Shown piece after piece: positions 37,409 to 49,427 of a stretch of 64,000 nucleotides of DNA; the first letter of the stretch is position 1; the number at the start of each line of letters is the position of its first letter. The position numbers were made by a program, and so were the translations under genes. The stretch spans positions 1-64,000 of the forward strand of contig CAJNYU010000720.1 in the NCBI GenBank assembly GCA_905331475.1. Direction: 5' to 3'. The notes under the pieces were generated by a model, which did no database searches, was not told where the DNA came from, and was given only the letters and a program-made list of their open reading frames with translations. Origin of the DNA: Rotaria socialis. Its lineage: Eukaryota > Rotifera > Eurotatoria > Philodinida > Philodinidae.

Positions 37409-37890
37409 TGGTTAATGATTGATGCACGCGAACATAATTCAATATTCTTTTATTTTTCAGTTGATTAAGAAAAAATAATAAAATTGATTGAATGCATGAT
37501 TTCTGACTAATAAAATAAATACTTTTTCTATAATATAAAATAGATGTTCATCGGTGCCTACAGACGTATATGCATTTCTTATTATGTTCAAGTGCAATAG
37601 AAAAGGCATTTACTATCTACAGATATTTTCATAAGATAAGCCTTCATTATTGCACGACACAAGCATAATAATAGATCACTCTATTATCGAGCATGACATA
37701 GACTAGGCCTCGTTCGAAACAAAGATAGCACGCATTCAAGGCACATATAAAAGCATGTTACGGGAATATCTATTGCGTAGTTAGACTATTTGCTCACCTG
37801 CATGCTTACATATCTATTGCAAATATTTTACTTGTGTCATCATACATTCGAATTAAATCAGTGGTGTCATATTTAAGCTTTTCTGTTTCA

Positions 37891-38442
37891 ATGAACTACA
37901 TCGAATCATCTAAAATGCAATCAACATCGACTGAAAACGTTCATGTAAAATCAGTTGTTAAAAATGAAGCAAAATCAAAAGTCAATATTGAAAATATAAT
38001 AAAACAAGAGAATAATAATGATCTCACGAATTGATTGGATACGTTTAACAGAGTGAATATTACTAAACAAAAATCTTCTTTGCTTGAGCTAAGAAGTAAA
38101 ACAATGCGAAATCTATGAATATTCACGTAAACTTACTGAAGATTTTAGTGAATTGCTACTTAAGCCCATCGAAAAATGTGTTGCACTAATACAGAAACCT
38201 CTAGAGTAATTTCTTATTGATTGAAATTAACTTACAGTAGATATGTACCTTATTAAATTTATGTTTTAGCCAAATTTTCCGCTTTTTCACAAATTGAAAA
38301 AGATTTTGAACTTTCAATTTATGAACATTTCATACAACTTGTAAGAGAATTTAATACTTTACAATATTTGATTCGTGAGTCAGTTCATCAATATATTAAT
38401 GGTCTTAAAGAAAAAGCAAATATTTTCAAAGTGACATCTTGA
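37891..38442 (+). pseudogene. Relic of an unrecognised helical protein gene
   Basis: Three protein-like patches in different frames: 37891-38034 (lysine/asparagine-rich), about 38110-38200 (YSRKLTEDFSELLLKPIEKC) and about 38275-38442 (SAFSQIEKDFELSIYEHF and ESVHQYINGLKEKANIF). Between them are stops, and only weak intron-like boundaries (a gtaa at about 38201, ttttag near 38271). Amphipathic helical character is evident but no family is recognised. It may be a decayed gene or a poorly resolved multi-exon one. Confidence 0.3.
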
Positions 38443-39088
38443 TGTGTAATAAAAATTCGATAATTAAGTAATTCTTTCTTGCGGTTCTTTTTAAACAGTC
38501 TGCAGCTCAAAGCAATGTAACTACGAGTCAAGTTTTTTTTTTAAATTAATGAATTGATCAACTATGTTTTATTCTAGATTTTAGTACCGAAAAAGTAGTT
38601 ACTCTCTACTAGGACAATACTACACGCCGTCTAACATCAATAGTAGCTTCTTGAATGGATTTTGTTTTTCATTTGAAATCTTCTAATTATGTTCTATGAT
38701 AGAAGATTATAATAGCTAAATCAGCCAGTGTAAATATAATTGATAGTGAATCATCAGAACTAACTTATATTTCACTATCATCACATCCTTATTACTAATA
38801 TTGACTATGAATAATATTTGTTTTCTTTTGAAAAATATGTATCCTTACGTTTAATCACCAACTAGCATTTTTTTGTGAGCCTATTACAAAACATCATTAA
38901 AATAAAATCACTTGTTTTCATTCCCCCTATATGTCTATGATGGAGTGATGTGTTTTAATTAAGATAGTAGTAAATTCAACAACAGAAGATTCAGAAAACG
39001 ATCATTTAATCAGTTGCTGCATCTAAAATTGTAACTAAACGAATGTTTCTTCTATGCTTACGTATAGCATGGAATTTATAATAAAAAA

Positions 39089-39604
39089 ATGTGGAAACTT
39101 CGGATTTCATCCGAAAGTTATGTGTACTGCAAAAAGTGCATGGGATATATGAGTCATTCTAGAATGTCTGAACATCAAAATTATCATGAGAAACTAGGCA
39201 ATTTGATTTCTGGATGCAGCTTTTTGTGCATTTTGAGACGTTTTTCAGGCGATGTTTCGTTAGAAATCTACTACTTAGTTCAAAAATAATATCAAGTTTA
39301 GAATCAGCGTTAAAACCTGAGTTGATTTATATATGTTGTGGATAATTCTGAGAAAAAAAGTTGCTTTTGAAAAATCCCTGTACTTCCCCTCAGGGATGGT
39401 CTGATCAAAAATGACAATTTTTTTGATAACTCAGCCATTTCTTGACGGATCCTTCTCATCTTCAAACTGGACCTAGATATTCATGAGATTGAACTGTGTG
39501 GAAAATTTCATCGCGGTCTGACTCTCCTTTCGCAAGTTATCGTGCCTACGGCCGGACGGACACACTGACCGATTCTAGAGTGTACTCATTCTTTGAGTAC
39601 ACAA
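39089..39604 (+). repeat. Dispersed repeat, longer copy (516 bp)
   Basis: It has the same ends as the copy at 21741-22079, including the start ATGTGGAAAC, the CACTGACCGATTCTAGAG word and the terminal GTGTACTCATTCTTTGAGTACAC hairpin. The extra internal block (about 39138-39320) is open on the plus strand as part of a 66-codon frame at 39089-39289 and contains YCKKCMGYM...SEHQNYH, a CxxC...HxxxH arrangement like a degenerate C2H2 finger. AATAAAA-like words flank both ends, a possible duplication. The class is not assigned. Confidence 0.7.
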
Positions 39605-39652
39605 CAATAAAATTTTCTGACATGATTTTTCTATAATTGATTTATCATTTAC

Positions 39653-39736
39653 AATAAGTAAGATAAAATTTAATTATTATTGGTTCAAATAATTGAAACA
39701 GATGGCGAACGTCCAATAAGTAATTTTATCTTATAT
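39653..39736. repeat. Short imperfect inverted repeat
   Basis: The left arm AAGTAAGATAAAATTT...TTATTGG pairs with the right arm CCAATAAGTAATTTTATCTTATA across a 30-bp loop. It lies about 50 bp after the dispersed repeat. It could be a tiny MITE or a chance hairpin. Confidence 0.35.
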
Positions 39737-40342
39737 ATTTAATTCTATATGTTGTAATAAAAAGAAACATAAATATTATGATCTGAATTAAAACAAAACC
39801 TTATTTTATTATCGAATCTTTTTGTCGGCATGCTTTTGATTGATATATCCATTGGACATTTATTGACATCAATACAATTTTATGCATTCATTTGATTAAT
39901 TTTTATTTATTCCTAACTAATTCAATAAGACAGAAAATATGTCATTTTACACATAGCTATGCCATTACTTGTCAAACACACCGATTCAGTCTCTAGGTAT
40001 CTTTCTTCATTACTATTGTATCATATTATCATAATAATATTTACATGCATGATAAAATATTTGTTAAAAACTTTTAATCATGTAGGCTTCATTCAAAGCT
40101 AAATATTTTCATGTAATGTGATATAGTAAGATTTGCTTTAGAAAGTGTAAATTTCAAATGAATATCTACTTTAATAAGACATGCGTATTGTAGAAAAAAA
40201 AATCTACGGCATATTCTGTGCATGATAGGAAACAGATAAAGAGAGAGAAACGTAAAAAAGAACAACCACTTTTATCAGGAACAATCATAAATGTACATAT
40301 ACGTATTTATGCTGAATCTCACATTCTATGAAATCAATGTAG

Positions 40343-40540
40343 ACTGCTCGGTTTAGATTAGATCAATGTCAACTTGTACAAGTAGCTTCGATGACAACTT
40401 TTATTTGTCGTCAAATTGATATTAGATTCAAATTTTCGGATAGGGAACTGTGTGAGAACACTGGTATGGGTGGCATTGTAACCATCAATGAAGATACTAA
40501 GACGTTTTGCTACAGACTAAAGGAGTTTAAAAAGAAATAA
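40343..40540 (+). CDS. Possible short or terminal exon, unrecognised
   Basis: A 65-codon open stretch between two stops with coding-like composition (FICRQIDIRFKFSDRELCEN, then GGIVTINEDTKTFCYRLKEF). An ATG inside it (near 40390) would give about 49 residues. No clear acceptor or neighbouring exon is seen, so it may be a remnant or chance. Confidence 0.2.
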   Translation, partial: TARFRLDQCQLVQVASMTTFICRQIDIRFKFSDRELCENTGMGGIVTINEDTKTFCYRLKEFKKK

Positions 40541-41250
40541 TCTCTTATCCAGTCTGGCATTATCCGAGTCTAAAGGGAAAGTTGTCAGGATCTGACATTA
40601 GATGTCAATATATTTCAATTGCTTTTTAATTTCGATGTATTTGACTTTAACTAACACTTTGGTGTACCTTAAACTTTCAGTACTCATAACTACTTTAGAA
40701 AGCATCGATTTCCTTAAAAACATTGCTTACTTTGATTATTCTATTAGACAATTAGTAGCCGGCATTTATTTTTAGATGATTTTTCGAATGCAATACACTT
40801 AAAATCTAGTTTACTTGAAATCTATATAAATAAAAAGTGATTAAAAAATTCTTCTCAATATCCTAATGTTCAGATGATTTTGATCCCGCTCTGCTCTTCA
40901 TCTGAACGTCCTTTACTCATAGGTTTATAGACTAATTTAAAATAGTATACCCTTACCTGAGCAGCTAATAAATTTATATTTAGTCATTGATATTAAATTT
41001 CTCATTCTGTTTATTGATATTCATAATTTTGATATAAAACTAACAAAGGCAATAAATTCTCATGAATAATCCACAACACTCATAGATGCAAAAAAAGGAC
41101 AAAGCATGCGATAATATATAGACACAAAAATTGCACGAAAAGAAAATGACAATGAGATATTTTTATTCAGTTTCAATGACGATGCCGATAACGCATAAGA
41201 ATATTAAGAATATGTTTGATTAAATAAACGAATAACACGACATATCGTAG

Positions 41251-41454
41251 TCATAACATGACACACGGGTGTTTTTCTTTATACGGATTATCTATATCAA
41301 ATTTATCCCAACCAACAACTAAGACATCTCCACTTTCGTGGTCTTGACAATATTTAATTAAATCTTTACATGCCACTGATACTTTAATACGTTCGAAATT
41401 TGCTTCAGCACGTAATTGTTCAATTAATTTTTGTTTGTTGCCAACGTTGGACAT
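41251..41454 (-). CDS. Heterotrimeric G-protein gamma subunit
   Basis: A 67-aa single-exon protein of the usual gamma-subunit length. The N-terminal helix (KQKLIEQLRAEANFERIKVS) that coils against G beta is followed by ACKDLIKYCQDH, then NPYKEKHPCVML. The terminal CVML is a CaaX box: the cysteine should be prenylated, the last three residues cleaved and the end methylated, anchoring G beta-gamma to membranes. With Leu at the last position, geranylgeranylation is expected. The start ATG is the only one in frame. The gamma isoform is not assigned. It is transcribed in the same direction as TBC1D22, about 1.8 kb downstream of it. Confidence 0.9.
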   Translation of the reverse strand: MSNVGNKQKLIEQLRAEANFERIKVSVACKDLIKYCQDHESGDVLVVGWDKFDIDNPYKEKHPCVML

Positions 41455-43235
41455 TTTTATAACGATTTTATATGTTAGAATAATATATAATCTAAAATAA
41501 TCTAAAGAAATATCCTATGAGCGATTCAATAGAATGAACACGATGTTTTTTTTCCTCTCTATGAGATTTTTTCTTTTTATTTATTTATTTCAGAGAACAA
41601 AACGGGTGATCGGTTTTTCTTTTCTTTTCTTTTCTACAACAGGAAATAAGATTACATTGAGAGGGAGCTCATTTGTCTTTCACTCTCTATTCTCCTTTCA
41701 TTGTTGACATCGACTTAATGAATGACTTTTTCCAGTTTACATCTATAGTCAAATAATTTCTCGTGGCTAATCTTTTTCTTTTTTGTTTCCTATCGTGAGA
41801 TCAAATATCGTCATAATAATATTTACATGATGACTTATTTTGTATAATAAATTAGTCATTTATTAATCAATATATAAATTTATAAATTTTATCCTTTTCT
41901 TTGACAGATTATTTCATCCGGTGGCCTCATATACGTATATAAAAAGATGTTTTCATTTCCTCTGATGGAGATCACACTTCTCTAACATGAACTCAAAATT
42001 TTCAAGTATTACTCGAAGAAAGAAATCAAACATTTCGAAAAAAGACTGATATTTCCGTTGAATGACATGAGCTAAAACGATAGGGACAATTTCATATGAA
42101 TAAATTTCAACATCATATATTATAAATAGGAGAAGTAATTGGTACGTGATTCTATGTGTTGAGTAAATAAACTAAAATAGATAATTATCTAATTTTTTAT
42201 TCCGAATCAGCGTTTAATTTTGTGCTAAACGAAACTGCATCTAAAAATGGTCGCTTTTTTTTATAGATGTCTATTAGTCGCATGAGAGAACCTAGTAAAG
42301 TAAGAAATCGATTTTTTTTTCTTCTAGATTAGTCTTGCTTCATCAGATAGATCCTATTGGCACTAGATATAGTCAAAAGTAATTCAGTTATCTCTGGTTT
42401 TCTTGGCAATTAATTTAAGTTTTTCAACAGAATTATGTAATCTTCATCGCATCACTTTCATGATCTACTTTTGAATTCAAATTTTCGACGTATAAGGTTC
42501 TCTATGGAATTAATTTTAATCAGAAATGATTCAATCTTATATCATCCTCTATTCTCCGATATAATGATAAGAACAATACAACATTTTCTCAGTAAACTGG
42601 TCCCATTGAGAACTTCATTCATATGAAATTCAAACTCGATAGTCATCTTCGAAGATAATCTGAGAAGAACAATGCTATTCTATTAAAAACTTTCCTGCAA
42701 TCATCATACGATGTCAAGAAGAAAGATTCGTCAACATGAACCTTTTAGGCTTCCTCTTATCTTAATATGAACTATCTATTCAAACAACTCAAAAACGATT
42801 TATTACTACGAGAACTTCTCACATCACTAGATGTTTTATCATTTATAGACTGCCGTTCAATACATGAAGAACAGTGTTCATTCTATTAAACAAAAACCTA
42901 TCTGCCTTTGTTTTGAGACATATCACTAACATACTTTAAACTTATTACTATCTTGATGCAAAAAAAAACAATAAACAACTAAATATAGAGTTTTTGTGAC
43001 CAATTAATGTATGTGTAGATAGAAAAGAATTAATACTAATAGTATAACATAACAATCAACTATTGCAATACATGGTCTATAACAAAGAAAAAGAATCATC
43101 TTAATCATGTTCTATTCAACAAAAGAGAAAGAAAATATATCACTCGAGATTTTCAGATTAATGAACTAAGAAGAGATCAATGATATAAGAGAAAGATAAT
43201 TATAGTAATTGAATCAAAAACATGTTGAAAAATGT
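41455..43235. other. Intergenic region between G-gamma and TBC1D22
   Basis: Nothing recognisable in 1.8 kb. Pyrimidine-rich words and a (TTTTC)n-like run near 41620 lie in the likely promoter region of the G-gamma gene. No coding exon is evident. Confidence 0.4.
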
Positions 43236-46200
43236 TCATGAATTTGATAAATGTCGTGGAGCATTGGCAAACATAACCTTTAATTGATATGCTTCAGCCG
43301 TTAATATACTAATATCATTACTTGTCCATGATTGTGTAGGTAAATTTTGAAGAAGAAGCAATAGGCCCTGAAGAAATTCATAAAATAGTGTACATATATA
43401 AATATAGAATGTATTAAGTTCTTATTTTACATGGAAATCTTTTTCTCGTAAAAGATCTTTTGAAAAACGGATAAGAAACGCTGCACATATATACAAATGA
43501 AAGTGAGAAAAACCATCTTGTTCAGCCTAAACAATAAAAATAAATTCAAATAGAATTTAGCTTTGTTATTAGTAATTTAGTGTAAAACGAAAATTCTACA
43601 TACAAGATAAGTATCCCAAAGACGAATAGTACATCTAACAGGTAGTTCTCTCATGAGCAAATTGTTCATCCAACGAAAAGCAAATTGTAAAAACTCGATA
43701 TTTTGATTTTTTAAGTGTCGATAAAGTGGTTCTAGAGATAAAATTTTTGTTTAAATTAAAAAACGATTAGGCAAAGGAATTATTCTTTCACAAACCATCA
43801 ATACGTTTAATAAGTTCTTCTAATGTTCGAACTTTATATTGAATACCAGGTTGAGCAAATGTATAATTATCTTGAATACCTTCAAGTAAATAGGATGTAG
43901 CCCAATAGCTATCTGCTTCGATAATACGTCGATTTGATTCCGATAACGAATCAATATTAAAATGTTCAATATCAACATCTATAATTTTTATTTATTTTTC
44001 CTATCAAACAGTATTATTATGATTAGCTTACCATTATCGATGAATTCGACGAGAAAAACAGCAAAAAACGGTAATAAAAGATCGTTGATACCTTGAACAT
44101 AGCCACTAGCTGGATGACGAATAGCCCAAATAAATAAAATACGTTCAAAGAGTTCCTGAACAACAACTTGTTGGAATATTGCCATTAATGGAGACATTCG
44201 GGGAATGTCTATATGGATCTAAATATAGATTCATTATAAATAGATGTTTTGAAATTCCACAGAGATCATATTTTTATCTAAGTAATTTGTTTTTCTAACA
44301 AGCTGATTCATATCTTCGGTCTGAAGTTTTGAAGAAGAAAAAAGCTAGACGAATAAAAACGCAGTACCAAACTGATACCGGTGAGAATAGATCTATGATC
44401 TTCAAAAGTATGCCACTTAATAGGAATGTCTCAAGAATTTAATCGTAATGTTGTACAAGTTTGCATACAAATATTTTCTTGTATTCTCTTATGACAGACA
44501 AAGACATCTTATGTGCAATAGCATGCTTTACCATTTCTATTCGGACAGGCGATGGAAAATTTGTCGTCGATAGGAAACATTCATATTTCTTCTTACAACA
44601 AGCAAACTCCATGAGCAAAAATGTGAAACAAAAGAATTTCCTCGCTTTTAAAACAAGAACAAACCCTATAGCCTCTCTAATTATACAAACTCAAAAGAAT
44701 ATATTATATATGTAAGATCCATGAACTTTCTAATGAATAGGATCCATGAAAATTTGTAAATCAAATTTTAACAGACAGGTGTAGAGGCCGATACAATATA
44801 TGTAGCTGAAAATTTTCTTTTAAGCTTTTCAGAAACTAGTATCTTACATCCGATCACTATATTAAATATTTTATATTTAGAAGTTAATAATAACTGCTGT
44901 TCGAAAACCTATGAATTCGTACAAAATTCAAGTTTGGTGATTATATTTATTCCGAAATTACAGTTATTTTATTCTCATCTTTCGTCGAATTTAAAATCCA
45001 AAGAAGCCATTCCTTTTGTTTTAATTGACTTTGATGAAAACTGGAGTCTTTTTTTGAAAAAAATTAACACAAACCTTCAAGAAACATAGTTCAAAGTTTG
45101 TTCTATGTGAATCTACTCATCATCAGCGGTTCTTCTATCCATCGATGAAAACTATAGTTCTGTATCTTGTTTCTGTCAAAATAGATTCTGAATATATATA
45201 TATAACATCATTCGGTTCCAACACGAGTAATTGTTTCTTTATTTCTCTTTTTTTTGCGCATGCTGGAAATGGCAGTTTGCTCTCTCTCCTTTGAGGATTG
45301 CTATTTCTCACGTGGATTAACGCGTCTATAGAGCAATATAAAGATATAAATTATGCAATGCATAATTCATGAGTTCTGGTTGATCAAAATCGATTTTCTC
45401 ATTCTCTGTGCTTTATACTAAATAGAACATTAAACAGAAGTCTCTGTAATTTTCAAGAGTTAATGAAAATATTATTGGCAGGATTATTAATTGAAAATGT
45501 TCATATGCTATTTATATAAAAACAAAACGAACCTGTCTAAATGTATCTTGATGCTCCTTATCAGTACGTGTATGATAATATTGACTGACGTATGACCAAT
45601 ATTCATCACGTTTTCTTGTTAATGTATCTTCTTGCCGTTCGACTTTTGGTGGTAGATAACCCTGAAAATAAAACGAATAAACTGAAGAAATTTATAAATA
45701 TAACATACACAAAGTAATTTCCATGCTTGTGCACGATATCGTTTGGAAATTCCATTCCAACTGGCTTTACGTAGTTTTTCTAAAGAAATAATAAATTTTA
45801 GTTTTACAGTACAAAAAAAAAGAAAAAATATTTTATTTCTACCAAGATCAATCGTAGATTGATCAAATATTTCTTTAAATTTATTTTGCTTCGGTTGATC
45901 GACATCCATAATTGTAGCTAAATTAGATCTTGTAATATTAGCTGTCGAAAATGAATTCGGATTTGAATTATTTCTATATCGAACGGATAGCGATGCTTTC
46001 GAATTTTGATTATCATCAACGCGCCGAATAATGCCTGGATATGTGCTTGAATTTACATCGGTTGGTTTTCGAACTAAAATAAAATATTTGATTTAAGAAA
46101 CATTTTGATCTCGTTTCAGTTTGTAGATTTATTTTTAATGAGTATTGTTATTGCCATTCATCAGCAATGTAATTTATCTTGATAGGTGAAAGAGTTCGAA

Positions 46201-47052
46201 CAGCAGGAAAATAAATTATCTTTCATTATGTATTCTGCCTAGACGCATCTGAAATCATTATGAGCAGTAATTTTGACCTTAGCAACTAGATAAATTTTTG
46301 CTACCAATCTTTTTCATATCAGTAGTACATTATTGTTGAGTTTATTGACAAGATTAGTTCTTTTTTTTTTTATAGTTTTATTTAATGATCCCAGTTCAAG
46401 GTTGATAAAAGAACATCGACAAAAATTTATCCAGATTATTCATTCCGTAGTGTAACGGAAAATGAGCTTATTCTTATTCAATTACAAGTAGGAAGAAACT
46501 CGTTGACGATTTCTTCATATTTTTACTATATTTTTTTAGCAGACAGTTTGAGAATTAATTATCAAAAATATATCATTCAGTATTTCATTACCAGCTGATG
46601 AGTCAAGTACAACAGTACTTGATTGTTGTTGATGAGCAGTTCTTGGCGATACTTCTGCACTTGTCTACAATTTAAGAAAAAAAATGTTTGCTTTAGACTT
46701 TTACTAAAAACAAATTATATACCTGTTTGCAAATTTCTGAATTATCATTGAAGTTACTATCGAGTATTTTTAATGTCATTGTGTTATCGTCTATTTCCCA
46801 AGCATCATCAGTATTTATTGAATATTCAGTAAACTTTTCTTGATCTTTCTTTTTTGACATTGAGGAGTTATTTTTATAATTGATTTTGTCGATATGTATG
46901 ATGAAAGAGAAGGATATTGAGCGTCGAAAGTAGGTCTTACAATAGCAAAAAGAATAATAAATAAATTCTTATGCTGAAGAAAACGAAAAATCTTACTGAC
47001 CAAGTACGGAATGTTCTGTTCTCCACAAACTCTGTTGTGTATTACCAAACAT
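43236..47052 (-). CDS. TBC1D22: TBC1D22-type Rab GTPase-activating protein
   Basis: Eleven exons on the minus strand: 46997-47052, 46723-46935, 46592-46664, 45843-46073, 45709-45779, 45533-45661, 44032-44218, 43796-43978, 43604-43731, 43431-43526 and 43236-43367. They encode about 499 aa. The TBC domain has its hallmark sequences: FERILFIWAIRHPASGYVQG with the IxxDxxR equivalent at HIDIPR, GYVQGINDL with the catalytic-finger glutamine, FAFRWMNNLLMREL, RLWDTY and FSHFHLYICAAFLI. The family stimulates GTP hydrolysis by Golgi-associated Rabs. One exon pair needs attention: exons 1-2 start in the frame QPTFDAQYPSL, but the acidic DDAWEIDD segment of exon 2 is in another frame; one extra A in the A6 run near 46850 would reconcile them. 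Otherwise translation may start at ATG 46860. The intron 44219-45532 is unusually long (1.3 kb). Confidence 0.9.
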
Positions 47053-47348
47053 TTCAAACTGAACGATTACAAAATGATGTTTGAAAATTGAAAAAAAAGT
47101 GGACGAATTGTTCCATATATTTCTACAATAAAATGAACAATATATAGTTTCAATACGACCAAGGACAAGAACAGGACCGAACCGAACCAGAGTAAAAATA
47201 TAAACAATGCTATTTCATGGATGGCAAGCAAAACGATATCATTGGTCAATAATTGACGAATCATAGCTATGAAAAGAAAATGATTTGTCATGACAACTAA
47301 ATTTAACTTGTAGAAATTGTATTGACTGTCAAATTCATATCTTTGGCC
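47053..47348. promoter_or_regulatory. Shared 296-bp promoter region of TBC1D22 and AKAP14
   Basis: The start codons of two divergent genes are 296 bp apart with nothing else between them, so both core promoters must lie here or overlap the first exons. No TATA box or known operator is obvious. Confidence 0.5.
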
Positions 47349-49055
47349 ATGGCTAATAACAATGCTGATTTACCTCTTGTACGTTACGCATATGACTTAG
47401 CATTTGTCTTGTTTATTCTTCTATTTTCATAGTCGTTAGTACAATCTGAAGATTATGATTTACTTGCCTTTGCAGCACAACGTATTGTCGATCAAGTTCT
47501 TAGTCAATCATTACTTCATATAAATAATGCATTGGATTCAAATTTAGACGAAAATAAAAATAATCAACAACGAGGACGTTTCATAGAGCTAGAAAATGAT
47601 GAATGGCAAAATAAGAGACAAGGACAAACAGCAGTAAAATGGCCAACTATTGCTGAATTTACAAATGAGCATGTTGGTATAGAAAAAATTACTGAATATA
47701 TTGAAAAAGTATGTAAAGGCTGTTGAAAGCAAAAAAAAAGTTCTGATAAAAACTCTTAGTAAACAAATACTATCCTAGAGCTACTACGTGCCTTTCCAGC
47801 TTAGGAATGACAATAAATTAAAATGTTCATAATCTTACGACAGAGAGCGAGTTTTTTGTACAGCAGACGTATGAGAAAATAATAAAATTTCTATCTTTTT
47901 TCTGTACCGAATACTTTGAGTAGTTTACTCGTAGTTCTGTAGAAATTGATTTCTAGGAAAGCTAAAGCTTTCAATGCAAAATTTAGTATTTCATTCATAA
48001 GAGTATACGATAGTAACGTTAGAATTCTAATGTTATGAATCAGGATAATTTTATTACGACAGAAAAATAAATTCAGTAGTAGTTTATTTATGTTTCAAAA
48101 GTCTCCTGTAGTTAGTTTTTGGACACATCATTGACTAAGATAAAAATCATAGTTACGTATATGAAAAACAAAAAAAATAAAAATGTACGAGGAATATTGA
48201 TTTCTCATGTTATCGTTTTTGAATAGTATTTAGTTTCTCTACAAAATATGAAGCGTGATAGATAAAAAAAAAGAAATTCGTTGTTGTTTGAGATTGACAG
48301 TATCTTATGTTAATAGTAACAAACAAAACGATTATGATTGTATCGATCTTTATTTGAACTTGCTAGTTTCAATAGAAGATATATCATGGCATTAACTCTA
48401 CTTTAAGCACGATTTATTATTACACGAGATTAATATAGTAGTTTATTTCAATCTTTTCTGTTCCCAACATTATGAAAGATATTGAAATGATCATGATCAT
48501 AAAATAATTTTATTTTTATACGAATTGTTAGTTGTTTTTTTTTGAACTTAAACAATATGTCAACAACATTGAAATAATAATTGTTAAATCTATTAAAGGA
48601 ATGGAAAACAACACCAGGTGGCCAAGATGCATGTTGGCTATATGCAATCGATTTTCTTGAAAAAAAATCTCTCGAATTTAATGATCTTTATATTTATCGA
48701 GTAAATAAAAGTATTTTTCTTCAAACATGATTTTTACTTTTCAATTCTATGTTTTGAAAGGTTCGCTATTCTATACCAACAAGAAGACAGCCAATACCAA
48801 GACAAACGGTATCTATATATTTTACTCTTGATGTTTCCAAAATTAAACCTAAAGTAAACGTCTATGCCTAGAGATAAAAATATTTTAAAATCTCAATTTA
48901 AATTTAATTTCTCTTAGAATACACCTATTCAAGTTTCGTTTCTATTGGAAACAATGCGACTAATTCATTATCCAGATCAATTTCGTTTTCGTCAAACATG
49001 GCTGGAAAATATTATATTATTAAAAGAAAAAATGGCAAATGGAATTGATTTTTAA
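47349..49055 (+). CDS. AKAP14: AKAP14/AKAP28-like A-kinase anchoring protein
   Basis: Predicted 212-aa protein from five exons (47349-47378, 47433-47708, 48599-48700, 48761-48853, 48918-49055), all in phase 0. The N-terminal third has an amphipathic helix (LLAFAAQRIVDQVLSQSLL) of the type that binds the docking domain of PKA RII. The C-terminal half (RVRYSIPTRRQPIPRQTVSI, YFTLDVSKIKP and FRFRQTWLENII) resembles the AKAP28 domain of vertebrate AKAP14, an axonemal PKA anchor of motile cilia. The first exon is only 10 codons. Intron 2 is 890 bp and holds nothing recognisable. The resemblance is from memory of the family; a profile search would confirm it. AATAAA lies near 49101. Confidence 0.72.
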
Positions 49056-49427
49056 TTCATATTCGTCAATTGTTTTTTTCTTTTACTGATTAATAGACAT
49101 AAATAAAACGAAAGTTCACAATGATAAATGATTTAATATATATTTATAATAAATGTACATATCGCTTGGATTCTCCTTAATTTTTCTTTTGATTGCTCAC
49201 CAAAAACAGAAAATTGTGGCTAGATAATAAATGATATCGACTAAACATAAATGTGTATATCTCTTGAAGATAACAAACAAACAAACAAAAAAATAGGTGG
49301 ACTGTTCATTAACGTCGCACACTCATCTAACACTTGGTAAGACTGAAACAAAAGAGAAGACTGCAGTAAATTATTCGAATCTTTTATATTGAATTGCATT
49401 GGTTATAATGATAGTCATCAATTAGAT

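Larger units (their letters stand above)
37409..41250. other. Long region of decayed sequence between the TIL and G-gamma genes
   Basis: There is no intact gene in 3.8 kb. It contains a probable gene relic (37891-38442), the long copy of the dispersed repeat (39089-39604), a small inverted repeat (39653-39736) and a 65-codon open stretch (40343-40540), each listed separately. The rest is plain AT-rich sequence. Confidence 0.45.

Noticed and set aside
44461-44715. 84-codon open frame in a TBC1D22 intron
   Set aside because: It lies on the strand opposite to the gene, has no domain and no composition bias; treated as chance in a 1.3-kb intron.
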